A stretch of DNA of 64,000 nt, from the NCBI GenBank assembly GCA_016191815.1, contig JACPVI010000028.1:1-64000 (forward strand). The letters run 5' to 3'. The notes under the pieces were generated by a model. The model had not been told where the DNA came from. It made no database searches and worked only from the letters and a program-made list of their open reading frames with translations. The translations under genes were made by a program, and so were the position numbers. Source of the DNA: Myxococcales bacterium. Lineage in GTDB: Bacteria; Myxococcota; Myxococcia; Myxococcales; Myxococcaceae. Of this stretch, positions 45,501 to 54,400 are shown in pieces; the first letter of the stretch is position 1; every line of letters starts with the position of its first letter.

Positions 45501-47233
45501 TGGCTGCGTCCAAATGCTTCGCCATGCCCTGCACGGTCGGCGCGGAGTGCCGCTCTTCGCAAGGAGCCTGCGACGTCGCCGAGGTCTTCGACTTGGCCTG
45601 CAACTGCCCGAGCGACACCTTCCAACCATCCACCACTGTCTGCCGCAGCTCCGCCGATTCCTGCGACCTGCAGGAGACCTGCAGCGGCTCCTCCGCCGCC
45701 TGCCCGGCAGACGTCAAGGCCGCGGTGGGCGCTTCCTGCACGGTGAATGGCTCCTCCGGCCTGTGCACCTCCTCCGGCGCTTGCTGCATCGCGGAGACGG
45801 ACGCGGCTTTCTGCACTCGGCTAGGCAAGAAGTGCGGTCAGGTGACGGGCACCGACAACTGCGGGCTCACTCGCAGCGCCGACTGCGGCCCCTGCGGCAC
45901 CGGAGAGAACTGCGTGGACAACCTCTACTGCGCCGCGGGCGCCACCCCGGACACGGCGCTGAAAGTGCCGCGGTGTGTAGCGCTGGCGAGCAGCTGCGAC
46001 ACCGGCTCGCTGGTGGATAGCCGCGCCGCGATCTACGGCAAGGCCGAGTCGGGGCAGCCCAACACCATCGCCGCCAGCTGCGCCGACGGCGCTTCGGGGC
46101 GCTACCACAGCGACGAGTCCAACGACCGCCTCACCGTCTACACCACCGACGGCCTGGCCTTCGGCGCGGGCAGGAAGGTGAAGATTGAGGCGCGCGTTTG
46201 GGCCTACTCGACATCCAACCGGCTGGACCTCTTCCACGCCGCCGACGCTAACTCCCCATCCTGGACTCTCATCACCACCCTCGCGCCCACTGTCAGAGGA
46301 GCGAATCTCCTCTCCACCGAGTACACGCTTCCCACCGGCGGCACCGGGACGCAAGCCATTCGGGCCCAGTTCCGCTACGGCGGCAGCGCCAGCCCCTGCT
46401 ACTACGGCTCCTACAACGACCGTGACGACCTCCTGTTCGCGGTGGATGTCAACCCGCCCTCGGTGTCGCTCTCCTCGCCGGCCAACGGGGCCACACTGAC
46501 CGGCACCGTCACGCTGAGCGCCAACGCCAGCGACGACTCGGGAGTCAGCAAGGTGGAGTTTTTCCTCGGCAGCACGCTGGTGGGCGCCGCCACGAGCTCG
46601 CCGTTCAGCGTGAGCTGGAACAGCAAGAACCTCGGCAACCGCAGCTACCAGTCGGTGGCGAAGGCCTTCGACGCGGCGGGGAACTCGGCTTCCAGTCCCG
46701 CGGTGACCGTCACGGTGAGCAACGCGGTGTTCGACGCGAATGGCCAGGCGCCCATTTGCAGCATGTACGGCTCGCTCTGCGACAGCCAGGGCTTGGTGAA
46801 CGGAAGGGCCGCCATCTACGGCGGCGCGGAGCCGAACCAGCCCAATACCATCTACGACTCCTGCGCCGACGGGAAATACGGCAGCTACCACTCCGACGAG
46901 TCCATCGACCGCATCAAGGTTTCGACGCTCGATGGGAGCGACTTCGCCGCAGGCAAGACGGTGAAGGTGGAAGTCACGGTGTGGGCCTACTCGAGCTACA
47001 CCTCGGACAAGCTCGACCTCTACTACACCGCCACCGCCGGGAACCCGAGCTGGACCTACCTCACCACCCTCACTCCCGCCGGTCCGGGCGCCCAGACGCT
47101 CTCGGCCACCTACCTGCTTCCGGCGGGCTTCTATCAGGCGGTGCGCGGCAACTTCCGATGGGGCGGCTCCCCCGCTACCTGCGACACCGGCTCCTACAAC
47201 GACCGCGACGATGTCATTTTCACGGTGAGGTAG
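42563..47233 (+). CDS. Giant secreted NGLLS-repeat protein 1 (propeller, Cys-rich, Ig-like)
   Basis: Predicted surface or extracellular protein of 1556 aa. It begins with a signal sequence (VVALLAGLVIGLSVGAP) and a GCGG close to the cleavage region, then NGLLS repeats (residues 63-132: NGLST, 12 NGLLS, NGIVS). A shared module follows (about 150-330) with a DRNGTIDSTE calcium-loop-like motif and RMFLRYLYQCAKKANSSFF. Near 423-441 is CGNDVCEVGETVSTCSQDC, then a beta-propeller with repeats like DSSGNVIVAGRY (about 445-930), Cys-rich repeats (about 940-1130), and two copies of a CBM/jelly-roll-like domain (SYNDRDD, YGGSA/WGGSP) flanking an Ig-like domain (SLSSPANGATLTG). It is paralogous to the protein at 51448 over residues 1-930. 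The function is unknown; adhesion or glycan binding is inferred. Confidence 0.8.
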   Translation: MKLGSGGNRRWAGKGPVVALLAGLVIGLSVGAPMQHGCGGELAEPGWAPEEAGSSAQELTASNGLSTNGLLSNGLLSNGLLSNGLLSNGLLSNGLLSNGLLSNGLLSNGLLSNGLLSNGLLSNGLLSNGIVSARVLSDGGLSDPLVSMAVLRQLLPNPALPTGAGVDWDRNGTIDSTELINNSAAAQAKAQTNRMFLRYLYQCAKKANSSFFIDLDGSGTGEPAPSGDEFDDQNEMFTGNLGLADEVGTENCGVSCERWVSACLLARVNYLGKKVVVSLRGPNPALANQSATELASYTVPEGAFYGNLFTRKALSDGGSEPDPRLYACAAYASSIPHLTDRYCANDSVACSSINIVTDCVPSPGCINPAGQNIIAGYRACETDINTGYFGSCHPQAYKCDKQPATNDAFAEVITSFLERKTTCGNDVCEVGETVSTCSQDCVKSWVKQLGTWWPEHATATALDSSGNVIVAGRYMGTPDLTGTGTGTPLSDPLYTCTSLFGTFLAKYDSLGQHLWSKAIGCDVAVQALTTDSKNNIILAGSTDSGGELFGRPSNLYYGQAIAYIAKFDPSGNKGAPGTWIAAMPGLSTYQTVTVTAVAMVPDDANDDLVIAGYFDETVNFGSYNYCSGTNGYCSSTTNNHYDAFVARLEGATGATGSRGWFRKTSTAGQYGEVASGVAVDLHGNVYLAGGFGYDASRLGSQVTYFGTQSLTGAGGFLAKYDRSGTIKPPVIDVGPGHVDDVAVDGAGDVTIVGRGLKALSPAGVVIKYDASLVERWSRGVSLSGTGTAAAQRVLAYENGDVVVSGSFTGTVNFSGTGAGRTSFGAPLIRYTDVFLAKFASGTGNLIWSKQYGGILQERILPTGNRSYYLPDTSDEYGRGLAMDGKGNLAQAGNFTGILNFEGTEVTARMNTLARGVEGNGWQGDFYVGSLKDPTASTGCSHAVTVTGTALPSSCNACAASVCAIAPACCSWSWDQSCVNLAASKCFAMPCTVGAECRSSQGACDVAEVFDLACNCPSDTFQPSTTVCRSSADSCDLQETCSGSSAACPADVKAAVGASCTVNGSSGLCTSSGACCIAETDAAFCTRLGKKCGQVTGTDNCGLTRSADCGPCGTGENCVDNLYCAAGATPDTALKVPRCVALASSCDTGSLVDSRAAIYGKAESGQPNTIAASCADGASGRYHSDESNDRLTVYTTDGLAFGAGRKVKIEARVWAYSTSNRLDLFHAADANSPSWTLITTLAPTVRGANLLSTEYTLPTGGTGTQAIRAQFRYGGSASPCYYGSYNDRDDLLFAVDVNPPSVSLSSPANGATLTGTVTLSANASDDSGVSKVEFFLGSTLVGAATSSPFSVSWNSKNLGNRSYQSVAKAFDAAGNSASSPAVTVTVSNAVFDANGQAPICSMYGSLCDSQGLVNGRAAIYGGAEPNQPNTIYDSCADGKYGSYHSDESIDRIKVSTLDGSDFAAGKTVKVEVTVWAYSSYTSDKLDLYYTATAGNPSWTYLTTLTPAGPGAQTLSATYLLPAGFYQAVRGNFRWGGSPATCDTGSYNDRDDVIFTVR
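42749..42958 (+). repeat. Tandem pentapeptide-encoding repeat (NGLLS x12 plus two variants)
   Basis: Fourteen 15-bp units, starting at NGLST and ending at NGIVS, with 12 perfect NGLLS between. The amino acids are identical while codons vary (AAC/AAT, GGC/GGG/GGA, TTG/CTG/CTC/CTT, TCG/TCC). It is therefore old relative to DNA slippage, and the peptide is conserved. Confidence 0.95.
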
Positions 47234-47455
47234 GCTAGGTCATCGGCCCCAGCTGCGCCGGCCAGCACCGTAAGAGGGTTTGCGCGCCGCCACCTCCAGA
47301 CGGAGGGGTGGGTCCGACCGAGACGACTCGATCCGCTCCTCTGCCCCCCAGATTCAGCAAGGGCCCCACTCGACGCGTTCTGGGCATTTGGAGGCCCGGA
47401 GAGCTTCCCTTCGGTGGAGGACGGGCGGGGACCGTGCTGAGATTCGCGCCCTGCG

Positions 47456-50400
47456 ATGCGCTGCCCCACCTGCCACCGCCGAGTGTCCTCCTTTGGCTGC
47501 CCGAGCCACCCCGGTCAGATACTCGCCCCTGCACCCGCTCGTACTCCTGCATTGTCCCTTCCGGGCTTTTCCCACCTCGTGCCGATCGGGGAGGGCGGCT
47601 TCAGCCACGTCTTCTCGGCGCGTCGCGACTCCGACGGCCGAGGGGTGGCGCTCAAGATCGCTTCGGATGCCGAGGATCCATACATCGGCGCCGAAGCCGA
47701 GGCCCTGCGCAGGCTCGGCGGAGAGGTCGGACCGACGCTGCTCGCGAGCGGGAAGGCCCCCTCCGGCCAGCCATACTTGGTGCTTGAGCGACTGACGGGC
47801 TGCACCCTGGCCGAAGTGCTGGGGGGGCTGCCGGAGCCCGTGCCACTGCTGGATGACGCCTGCCAGCTCTTCGCGCGCCTTTGTGACGCCGTCGAGCGGG
47901 TCCATGCGATCGGCGTGGTGCACCGCGATCTGAAACCCGAGAATGTCTTCCTCGAAGGTGGCTCTCTCCTCGGGCGGCCTCGGCTAATCGACTTCGGGCT
48001 CGCGGTCGAGCCCGGCCGGGTGCCGGGACAGAGCCATCTCCACGAGCGGCCGGGGACGCCCGAGTACATGGCCCCCGAGCAGTTCGAACGAACGCCGGTC
48101 GATACCCGCACCGACGTTTATGCGCTCGGCGTCATGCTTTTCGAGCTGCTCGCGGGGCGCCCGCCTTTTCTCGGCAGCGCGGCCGACATCGAGCAGGGCC
48201 ACCTGCTGCATCGTGTGCCGCGGCCTTCGGCGCTGCGGCCCGCCCACGCGGGGCCGATTCCTCCGGCAGTCGAGGAGGTGGCTTTAGGGTGCCTCCAGAA
48301 GGAAGCGGGCCGCCGTCTTTCGGGCGTGCTCCAGCTCAGGCAGGCCCTGGTTCGAGCCCGCCAGGCCGGTGAGATCGCCTCGAAAGAACCGTCCCTCGCC
48401 AGCGCACCGGGTCGCATGTCCGTGGCGCTGCTCGCCCTGCGTTCGGATGCGATCGTTACAGCCTTGACCGAGGAGGCCAGCGGCCTGGGGGCAACACTGG
48501 CCTCAATGGCAGGCGACCGCTATGTGTTCGCCTTTCCCGCACAGAAAACGGCTCGGGCGGGCGTCGCAACAGCCGCGCGACTCGCCGAGCGGCTGGCCGG
48601 AAAGTTCGAGATGGGAGTCGTCCATGTAGTCCGAGCGCGCGTTCGCGAAGGCGCATCGGCGCAGCGGCTCCTGGCACCGGCTCTCTCCTGGTTGGAGGAG
48701 TGGTGGCCAAAGGAGGCGGAGAAAGGTTCCGTGCTGTTCACCTCTGAGGCCGCCGAGCTCTTGGGAGCCAGCACGCTCTCACCCACCCCGCTGCCGGGTT
48801 TCTTCGCACGCTCGAGTCGGCTGGTTGTTCCCGAGCCCAGGGCGAGGACGTTGCGCGGCCGCAGTGACATTCTGGCCGCGCTGCTCGAGACGGCCAGGTC
48901 CGCGTTCGCAGAGGGGATCCCCACCCTCGCCACCGTGCTGGGCGAGGCCGGCCTGGGGAAAAGCCGGCTGCTCGAAGCGGTTACGGCAGAGCTCCACTCG
49001 GTCCCCACTGCTCCGCTGGTGGTCGTGCTCCAAGCAGGGGAGAGTGCAACGCACCTGGCCCGCCTCATCAGGCTGGCGCTGGCCCTGAGAGAGGAGGAAC
49101 GATCTCCCGAGCAGGTCCGTGCTGCGTGCATCGAACGGCTTGGCGAGCAACTGGGTAGAACCGCATTCCCCGCGGCGGCGTGGACTCTCGGGCTCTTCTC
49201 CGACGCCCATCCTGATGTCGCCACTCTGAAATCCACCCCCTCCGCCTGGCGGCAAACCCTGGCCACCGCGGTGGGGCGGGGGCTGCGCCTGCTGGCCCAA
49301 ACCCGCCCGCTGGCCCTGTGCGTCGACGACACCCATCTCCTCGATCCGGCCAGCCTGGATGTGCTGGACCTCCTCGCCATGGGAGGCGAGCCGCTGGGGG
49401 TATGGGTCTGTGTGGCCTCCCAGCCCGCGCTGCTCTCCGGGCGCCCGACTTGGGGAGACCGGGCTGGGCGGCATTGCAGCTTTGCTCTCACCCCGCTCGA
49501 TGAGCCATCAGCGCTGGCCATGCTCCAAGAGCTGCTGCAGCCGGTGGAGTTCGTCCCCCAGCAGACCCTCTCGAGGCTGGTAGACCTCGCCCAGGGAAAC
49601 CCATTGCATCTCACCGAGCTGGTCGCGGCTCTCCACCGCTCGGGAGCGATCCGCCCTCGGGCCGACACCGGCTCCTGGTACGTGGCGGGAGACGATTTGC
49701 TCGACCTCTCGCCTGCGCCGCTGGCCCTGAGGCTCGCCGAGCGGGAGTTGGCCCAGCTCTCGACGCCGCTGGCCGCGCTGCTCAAGCTGTGTGCCGTGAT
49801 GGGCGCGGAGGTGGACTCGGAGGAGGTGGCCGCAGTTCAGGGCGTGCTGGAGAGCGCAGGGTCCCATCCGGCCGCGCAGCTGGACGCTTCGGTCGGGCTG
49901 GCGCGCCTCGCGCGGAGGGGGCTGCTGGTCGCCAATCCGGGCCGGCATGTCTTTCGGCACCCGATGATCCAGGAGGCCATCGAGGCGCTCATCCCTGCCG
50001 GGGAGCGGGCGCTCATGCACGACGCGGTGCGCAGGCTGCTCGCGAACGACACCACGGGTCACCAGCGCGCCCGGCGCGCCCACCACGCGGCGAGGTGCGG
50101 TGCGCGGACTGAGGCGATTCGCTTGTACGTCGAGCTAGCCGAGTCGCACCGCCACAAGCACGAATACGTGAAGGCCGACGAGGCTTACACCGCGGCGCTT
50201 CTGCAGCTCGAGAGGGAAGACGTGGAGAACCGGTTCCAGGCGCTCGCCGGGCGCGGCAAGGTGCGCTACCGCACCTGGAGGCTCCGCGACGCGCTCGATG
50301 ACTTGCGCGCGGCGCTGGAAATCGCTCGCGACCGGGAGGACGCGGAGTCAGAGGTCGACCTTCTGCTCGAGCAGGCGACCGTGCTGGACTGGTGCAACGA

Positions 50401-51235
50401 GTACGAGGAGGCAGAAGAGACCGCAGCCCAGGCCGCGTCGGTAGGGCTCGCTCCGACGCCGGCCCTCGAGGTCAGGCTCAGGCTCGCGAGCGGGCGCCGG
50501 TTGCTCCGGCGCGACCGATTTGGCGAAGCGATTGACAGCCTCGCGGAAGCCTCGCGGCGCGGAGCGGAGGTGGGCGACCATGAAACCCGGGCCGTTGCCC
50601 TCGTGTTGTTGGGAGGCGCCCTTGCCTACGCCGGCCGACTGGACGAATCTGCCGCGCGGTTCGAAGAGGTGATCGGCCTCTGCTCCCGAACGGGCGACCG
50701 CCTGCACCTCGGGGTGGCGTACGGGAACCGGATGGTGCTTTGGCAGCGGCGCGACCCGGATCGCGCCGAGGAGGACCTGCGCCGCTCGATCCAGATCGCT
50801 CGCGAGATTGGCCACGTCCAGCTCGAGCGGGTGGGCCAGTACAACCTGGCCGAGATGCTCCTCTGGGGTGGACACCTCGACCGCGCGATCGGGCCCGCCC
50901 TGCGCGCTCGCTCGCTGCAGCTTCGCCACTACGAGCGCCCCGGCCCCGAGGACACCCTCTTGGTGGCGCGCATCCGCTTGGCGCGGGGTGAGGTGGCACA
51001 GGCGCGTGATTGCCTGGAGTGGATTGCCGAGCACTGCCGCCCGACCTCGGTCTCGCCGGTGGCTCGAATCCTGTGCGAGATGGTGGAGCTGTCGATCGCC
51101 GACACGCCCCAGCCGGAGCAGGCCTGGCAGGCGCTGATGGAGCGGGCGCGGGCCCATTCCGATTACTTCAACGGCAACGCTCTCCGGGAGCTGCTGCAGG
51201 CGTCTGCCAGAGGCGCCGAGCGACGGCGGGAATAG
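47456..51235 (+). CDS. Kinase-ATPase-TPR signalling protein with zinc-knuckle-like N-terminus
   Basis: A 1259-aa cytoplasmic regulator between the two NGLLS genes. The N-terminus has C3, C6, C15 and H18 in CPTC...FGCPSH, like a small zinc site. A Hanks-type kinase follows (about residues 40-300): GEGGFSHVF, Lys67, catalytic Asp158 in HRDLKPENV, DFG at 179-181 and MAPEQ. Residues 320-440 look like a degenerate class III cyclase domain (VALLALRSDA, ASMAGDRYVFAF, FTSEAAELLGA) without clear metal ligands. An AAA/NACHT-like ATPase follows with Walker A GEAGLGKS at 496-503 and the Walker-B-like LCVDDTHLLDP near 620. The remaining C-terminal part is TPR-like, with no DNA-binding domain recognised. 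The architecture matches myxobacterial kinase-AAA-TPR proteins. It probably senses a cytoplasmic signal; its link to the giant proteins is inferred from position only. Confidence 0.88.
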   Translation: MRCPTCHRRVSSFGCPSHPGQILAPAPARTPALSLPGFSHLVPIGEGGFSHVFSARRDSDGRGVALKIASDAEDPYIGAEAEALRRLGGEVGPTLLASGKAPSGQPYLVLERLTGCTLAEVLGGLPEPVPLLDDACQLFARLCDAVERVHAIGVVHRDLKPENVFLEGGSLLGRPRLIDFGLAVEPGRVPGQSHLHERPGTPEYMAPEQFERTPVDTRTDVYALGVMLFELLAGRPPFLGSAADIEQGHLLHRVPRPSALRPAHAGPIPPAVEEVALGCLQKEAGRRLSGVLQLRQALVRARQAGEIASKEPSLASAPGRMSVALLALRSDAIVTALTEEASGLGATLASMAGDRYVFAFPAQKTARAGVATAARLAERLAGKFEMGVVHVVRARVREGASAQRLLAPALSWLEEWWPKEAEKGSVLFTSEAAELLGASTLSPTPLPGFFARSSRLVVPEPRARTLRGRSDILAALLETARSAFAEGIPTLATVLGEAGLGKSRLLEAVTAELHSVPTAPLVVVLQAGESATHLARLIRLALALREEERSPEQVRAACIERLGEQLGRTAFPAAAWTLGLFSDAHPDVATLKSTPSAWRQTLATAVGRGLRLLAQTRPLALCVDDTHLLDPASLDVLDLLAMGGEPLGVWVCVASQPALLSGRPTWGDRAGRHCSFALTPLDEPSALAMLQELLQPVEFVPQQTLSRLVDLAQGNPLHLTELVAALHRSGAIRPRADTGSWYVAGDDLLDLSPAPLALRLAERELAQLSTPLAALLKLCAVMGAEVDSEEVAAVQGVLESAGSHPAAQLDASVGLARLARRGLLVANPGRHVFRHPMIQEAIEALIPAGERALMHDAVRRLLANDTTGHQRARRAHHAARCGARTEAIRLYVELAESHRHKHEYVKADEAYTAALLQLEREDVENRFQALAGRGKVRYRTWRLRDALDDLRAALEIARDREDAESEVDLLLEQATVLDWCNEYEEAEETAAQAASVGLAPTPALEVRLRLASGRRLLRRDRFGEAIDSLAEASRRGAEVGDHETRAVALVLLGGALAYAGRLDESAARFEEVIGLCSRTGDRLHLGVAYGNRMVLWQRRDPDRAEEDLRRSIQIAREIGHVQLERVGQYNLAEMLLWGGHLDRAIGPALRARSLQLRHYERPGPEDTLLVARIRLARGEVAQARDCLEWIAEHCRPTSVSPVARILCEMVELSIADTPQPEQAWQALMERARAHSDYFNGNALRELLQASARGAERRRE

Positions 51236-51246
51236 CCCAGGCCCCC

Positions 51247-51327
51247 TCACGAATTGCGCAGGCAGTCTTTACGAGTTGCGCAGGCAGTCTTTACGAGTTG
51301 CGCAGGCGATCAGCCAGTTGCGCAATA
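51247..51327. promoter_or_regulatory. 22-bp-period TTGCGCA direct repeats upstream of the second NGLLS gene
   Basis: Sites at 51251-51260 (GAATTGCGCA), 51273-51282 and 51295-51304 (GAGTTGCGCA), and 51315-51324 (CAGTTGCGCA). The first three are spaced 22 bp, the last 20 bp. The first spacer sequence is repeated (GGCAGTCTTTAC). The first site begins TCACGAATTGCGCAG, nearly identical to the site at 42381. This looks like an enhancer array. Confidence 0.7.
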
Positions 51328-51375
51328 CACCCGCCACATCAGCCCGTTTCTACTAGGCTTTTCTCGCCCCCGCGC

Positions 51376-51391
51376 TGGCACTCTGCTTGTA
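51376..51391 (+). promoter_or_regulatory. Sigma-54-like promoter of the second NGLLS gene
   Basis: TGGCACTCTGCTTGTA matches the sigma-54 consensus TGGCAC-N5-TTGCW at all but the C of the -12 GC. It lies 57 bp upstream of the ATG, with TTGCGCA repeats 52-125 bp further upstream, the arrangement expected for an enhancer-dependent promoter. Confidence 0.55.
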
Positions 51392-51447
51392 TCGGAGGTG
51401 CGTGCCGCGGGGGATGTGTTCCAAGGCGGCCCGGAGGGAGGCGATTC

Positions 51448-54400
51448 ATGGGGCGACTCTCTAGTCCGAGGAAAGGGTTGCGGCTGCCGGCAATGATCTT
51501 AGCCGGGGCGGTGCTAGGTGTCGTCGTCAGCGTGGGCCTGCCGGGGCCGGGGGGATGCGGAGCGTTGCCGGAGCAGCTAACGCCAGAGGCGGAAGCCTCA
51601 CGCCAGGAAGTGGTGAGCGCCAACGGCCTGCTCTCGAATGGCCTGTTGTCGAATGGGTTGCTCTCCAACGGACTGCTCTCGAATGGCCTGTTGTCGAACG
51701 GGTTGCTCTCCAACGGACTGCTCTCCAACGGCCTGTTGTCGAATGGGTTACTCTCCAACGGCCTGCTCTCCAATGGCCTGTTGTCGAACGGATTGCTGTC
51801 CAACGGACTGCTCTCCAACGGCCTGTTGTCGAACGGGCTGCTCTCCAACGGCATCTACGACAATGGGCTTCTCTCGAATGGGTTGATGGGGCTGCTCTTT
51901 CCTAATCCGCTGCTGCCCGCGGGCTCAGGGGCAGATCGCAACGGCGACGGACAGGTGGACTCGCGGCTGGACGCCGGAGAGGTGATCGACAACTCGCAGG
52001 AAAAGCAATCTGCCGCTCAGCTCAACCGAATGTTCCTGCGCTACCTGTACGAGTGCGCCAAGCCTTCGAGCTACCGGTTCTGGATCGACCTCAACGGGAA
52101 CGGGAAGGAGGATGTGCTGCGTCCCGACGGAGGCATCGTTCCCGGGGCTGTGATGGGAATGGGACCGGAGGGGCGTGAAGTCCAGATCCCCGACGGAGGG
52201 GTCTTCCCCGATGCGGGCGAGGTGGCCGACGACAACGAGACGTTCCTCGGAGCGCTCGGCCTAGCGGCGGAGGCCGGTACCGACGATGCGGGCGAGTCGA
52301 CCGAGCGGTGGATCTCCGCCTGCCTATTCGCCCGGGTGAACCTGTGGGGGAAGAAGGTGGAGATTTCGATGCGGGCCCCGCCCATTCCCACCACCGCCGA
52401 CGAGCTGGCGGACTACACAGTGAGGGAAGGCACCTACTTCGGGAACCTGTTCCGCAAGACCAACCTCTTCTCCTCGACCCAGACCTGCACCACCACTTGC
52501 AAGACGATTCAGATGCCGGGAGGCGGCAGCTTCGTGGATTGCAGCTACAAGACTTGCAGCACCACCTACTCCTCGACCTCCGCAGGCATTGCCTTCGCAT
52601 GCTGGGGTGAAGGCAGCGATGATCCGCAGCTCACTGGACGGTTCTGCTCCTCGCAGTACAACACCGAGTGTCCGATCAGGGTTCAGACCCATTGCGCCTA
52701 CGTTTGCACTCCCAGGGACGCCGGCGTCGACCCCTCGAGCTGCGTGTGGAGCGGGGGGCCCCCGGACTTCAACACTTCGGCGGGCGCAGCCCAGGACTAC
52801 TATCCCAGCGATTGGACCGTCTCCACCTTTAGCTCCACGACCACTACGCCGGCAACTTTCGACGAGGTCATCACCGTCTACCTGAAGCCTCCACCGAGCT
52901 CGATGTGCGGGAACGGCGTCTGCGAGTCGGGTGAGACCGCCTCCGCCTGCGCGGATTGCGTGCCAGGGTGGTCCCAGCAATACGGGACCAACGCGTACAA
53001 GGTGATCGCCGACAGCTCGGGAAACCATTACGTGCTCAGCGAGGGGCTCATCTCGAAGTACACGAGTGCCGGCGCGGGCGGCGCGTGGAAGGCAGTCCCG
53101 CCTCGCACCACCGCGATGGCCATCGATTCCTCCGGAAACGTGTACATCGCCGGCACGTTCTCGGGCGGCGTGGACCTGACCGGCTCGGGCACCGATACCT
53201 ACACCAGCGCCAAGTACGTGAGCTGCAGCACCTGCTCTCCAGGCAGCGAGGCTGACGACATCTTCGCGGCGCGGTATTCGCCCTCCGGCGTCTACCAGTG
53301 GGGGAAGCAACTCGGCGGGGGCTCGATCGACGTAGCCCACGACATCGTCTTGGACTCGTTGGGCGGGCTCGTGGTGGCGGGGACGTTCGATGGGTACCTG
53401 AGCATCAACTACGACTCCTGGACCACCGGGACTCCCTCGGCTTTCCTCTGGCGCCTCGATGCGGCGACCGGAGCCCTGAAGAGCGATGGCTACGGCCAGC
53501 CGTTCAACTACTCGCCGACCACGAGTCTCATGCGCCTCGCGGCGGACCCCTCGGGCTCCACCTACCTGACGGCCACCACCACCGACGTGACCAGCTACGG
53601 TCCGGAGAAGGGCCTCCTCCTCGGCAAGTACAGCTCCTCCCTCACCCGGGCCTGGAACACCATCTCGGTCAGGTACGCGTCGGCGGAGGCCATCGGCGTG
53701 GATAGCTCTGGCGACGTGTACGTCGCCGGCAACGTGTGGTCGGAGCTGACCAACTTCAACCTTGCCAGCGGGGCCCCGGAACTCGGGATCAACTCTCGCG
53801 ATGGCGCGTTCCTCGCCAAGTACTCCTCCGCGGGTCAGGTGGTCTGGCTCCGGCGCCTGCTCACCAACGGCCGGGCCGGCGGAATGGCGATGGCCTTCGA
53901 CGCCTCCGGAAACGTCCTGCTCGGCGGCAGCTTCTGGAAGTCGGGTCACTTCGGGAAGCTTGACGCCAACAAGAAGCCCGTTGCCCTCCAAGCGCTTGGC
54001 TGGTCGGACGCCTTCCTCGCCACCTTCACTTCGAGCGGTGGATACCTGAACGCCCGCCGCTTTGGGTTGCAGGACAACGAGGGCGTCAACGGGCTGGCGG
54101 TGGACTCCTTGGGCAACGTCGTCCTGGCGGGCCCCTTCCATCAAAAGACGAGCCTTGGTTTGGCGGGGACCCTGACCGCCGCCTCCACCGACACCTGGGG
54201 CGCCTACTCGCTGCTGCTCACCAAGTGCACGCCCACCACCTGTGCCGCGGAGGGGAAGAACTGCGGCACCATCACCGACGGCTGCGGCAACGAGTTGGAC
54301 TGCGGAGGGTGCTCCGGGACGGACACCTGCGGCGGCGGCGGCTTGGCCAACATCTGCGGCACCTGCAACCCCGGCTCCGTCTGCCGCGCCTCCAAGGGAG

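Noticed and set aside
51247-51327. CRISPR array
   Set aside because: Repeats are short (10 conserved bases), with 10-12-base spacers that are themselves repeated, and no cas gene is nearby.
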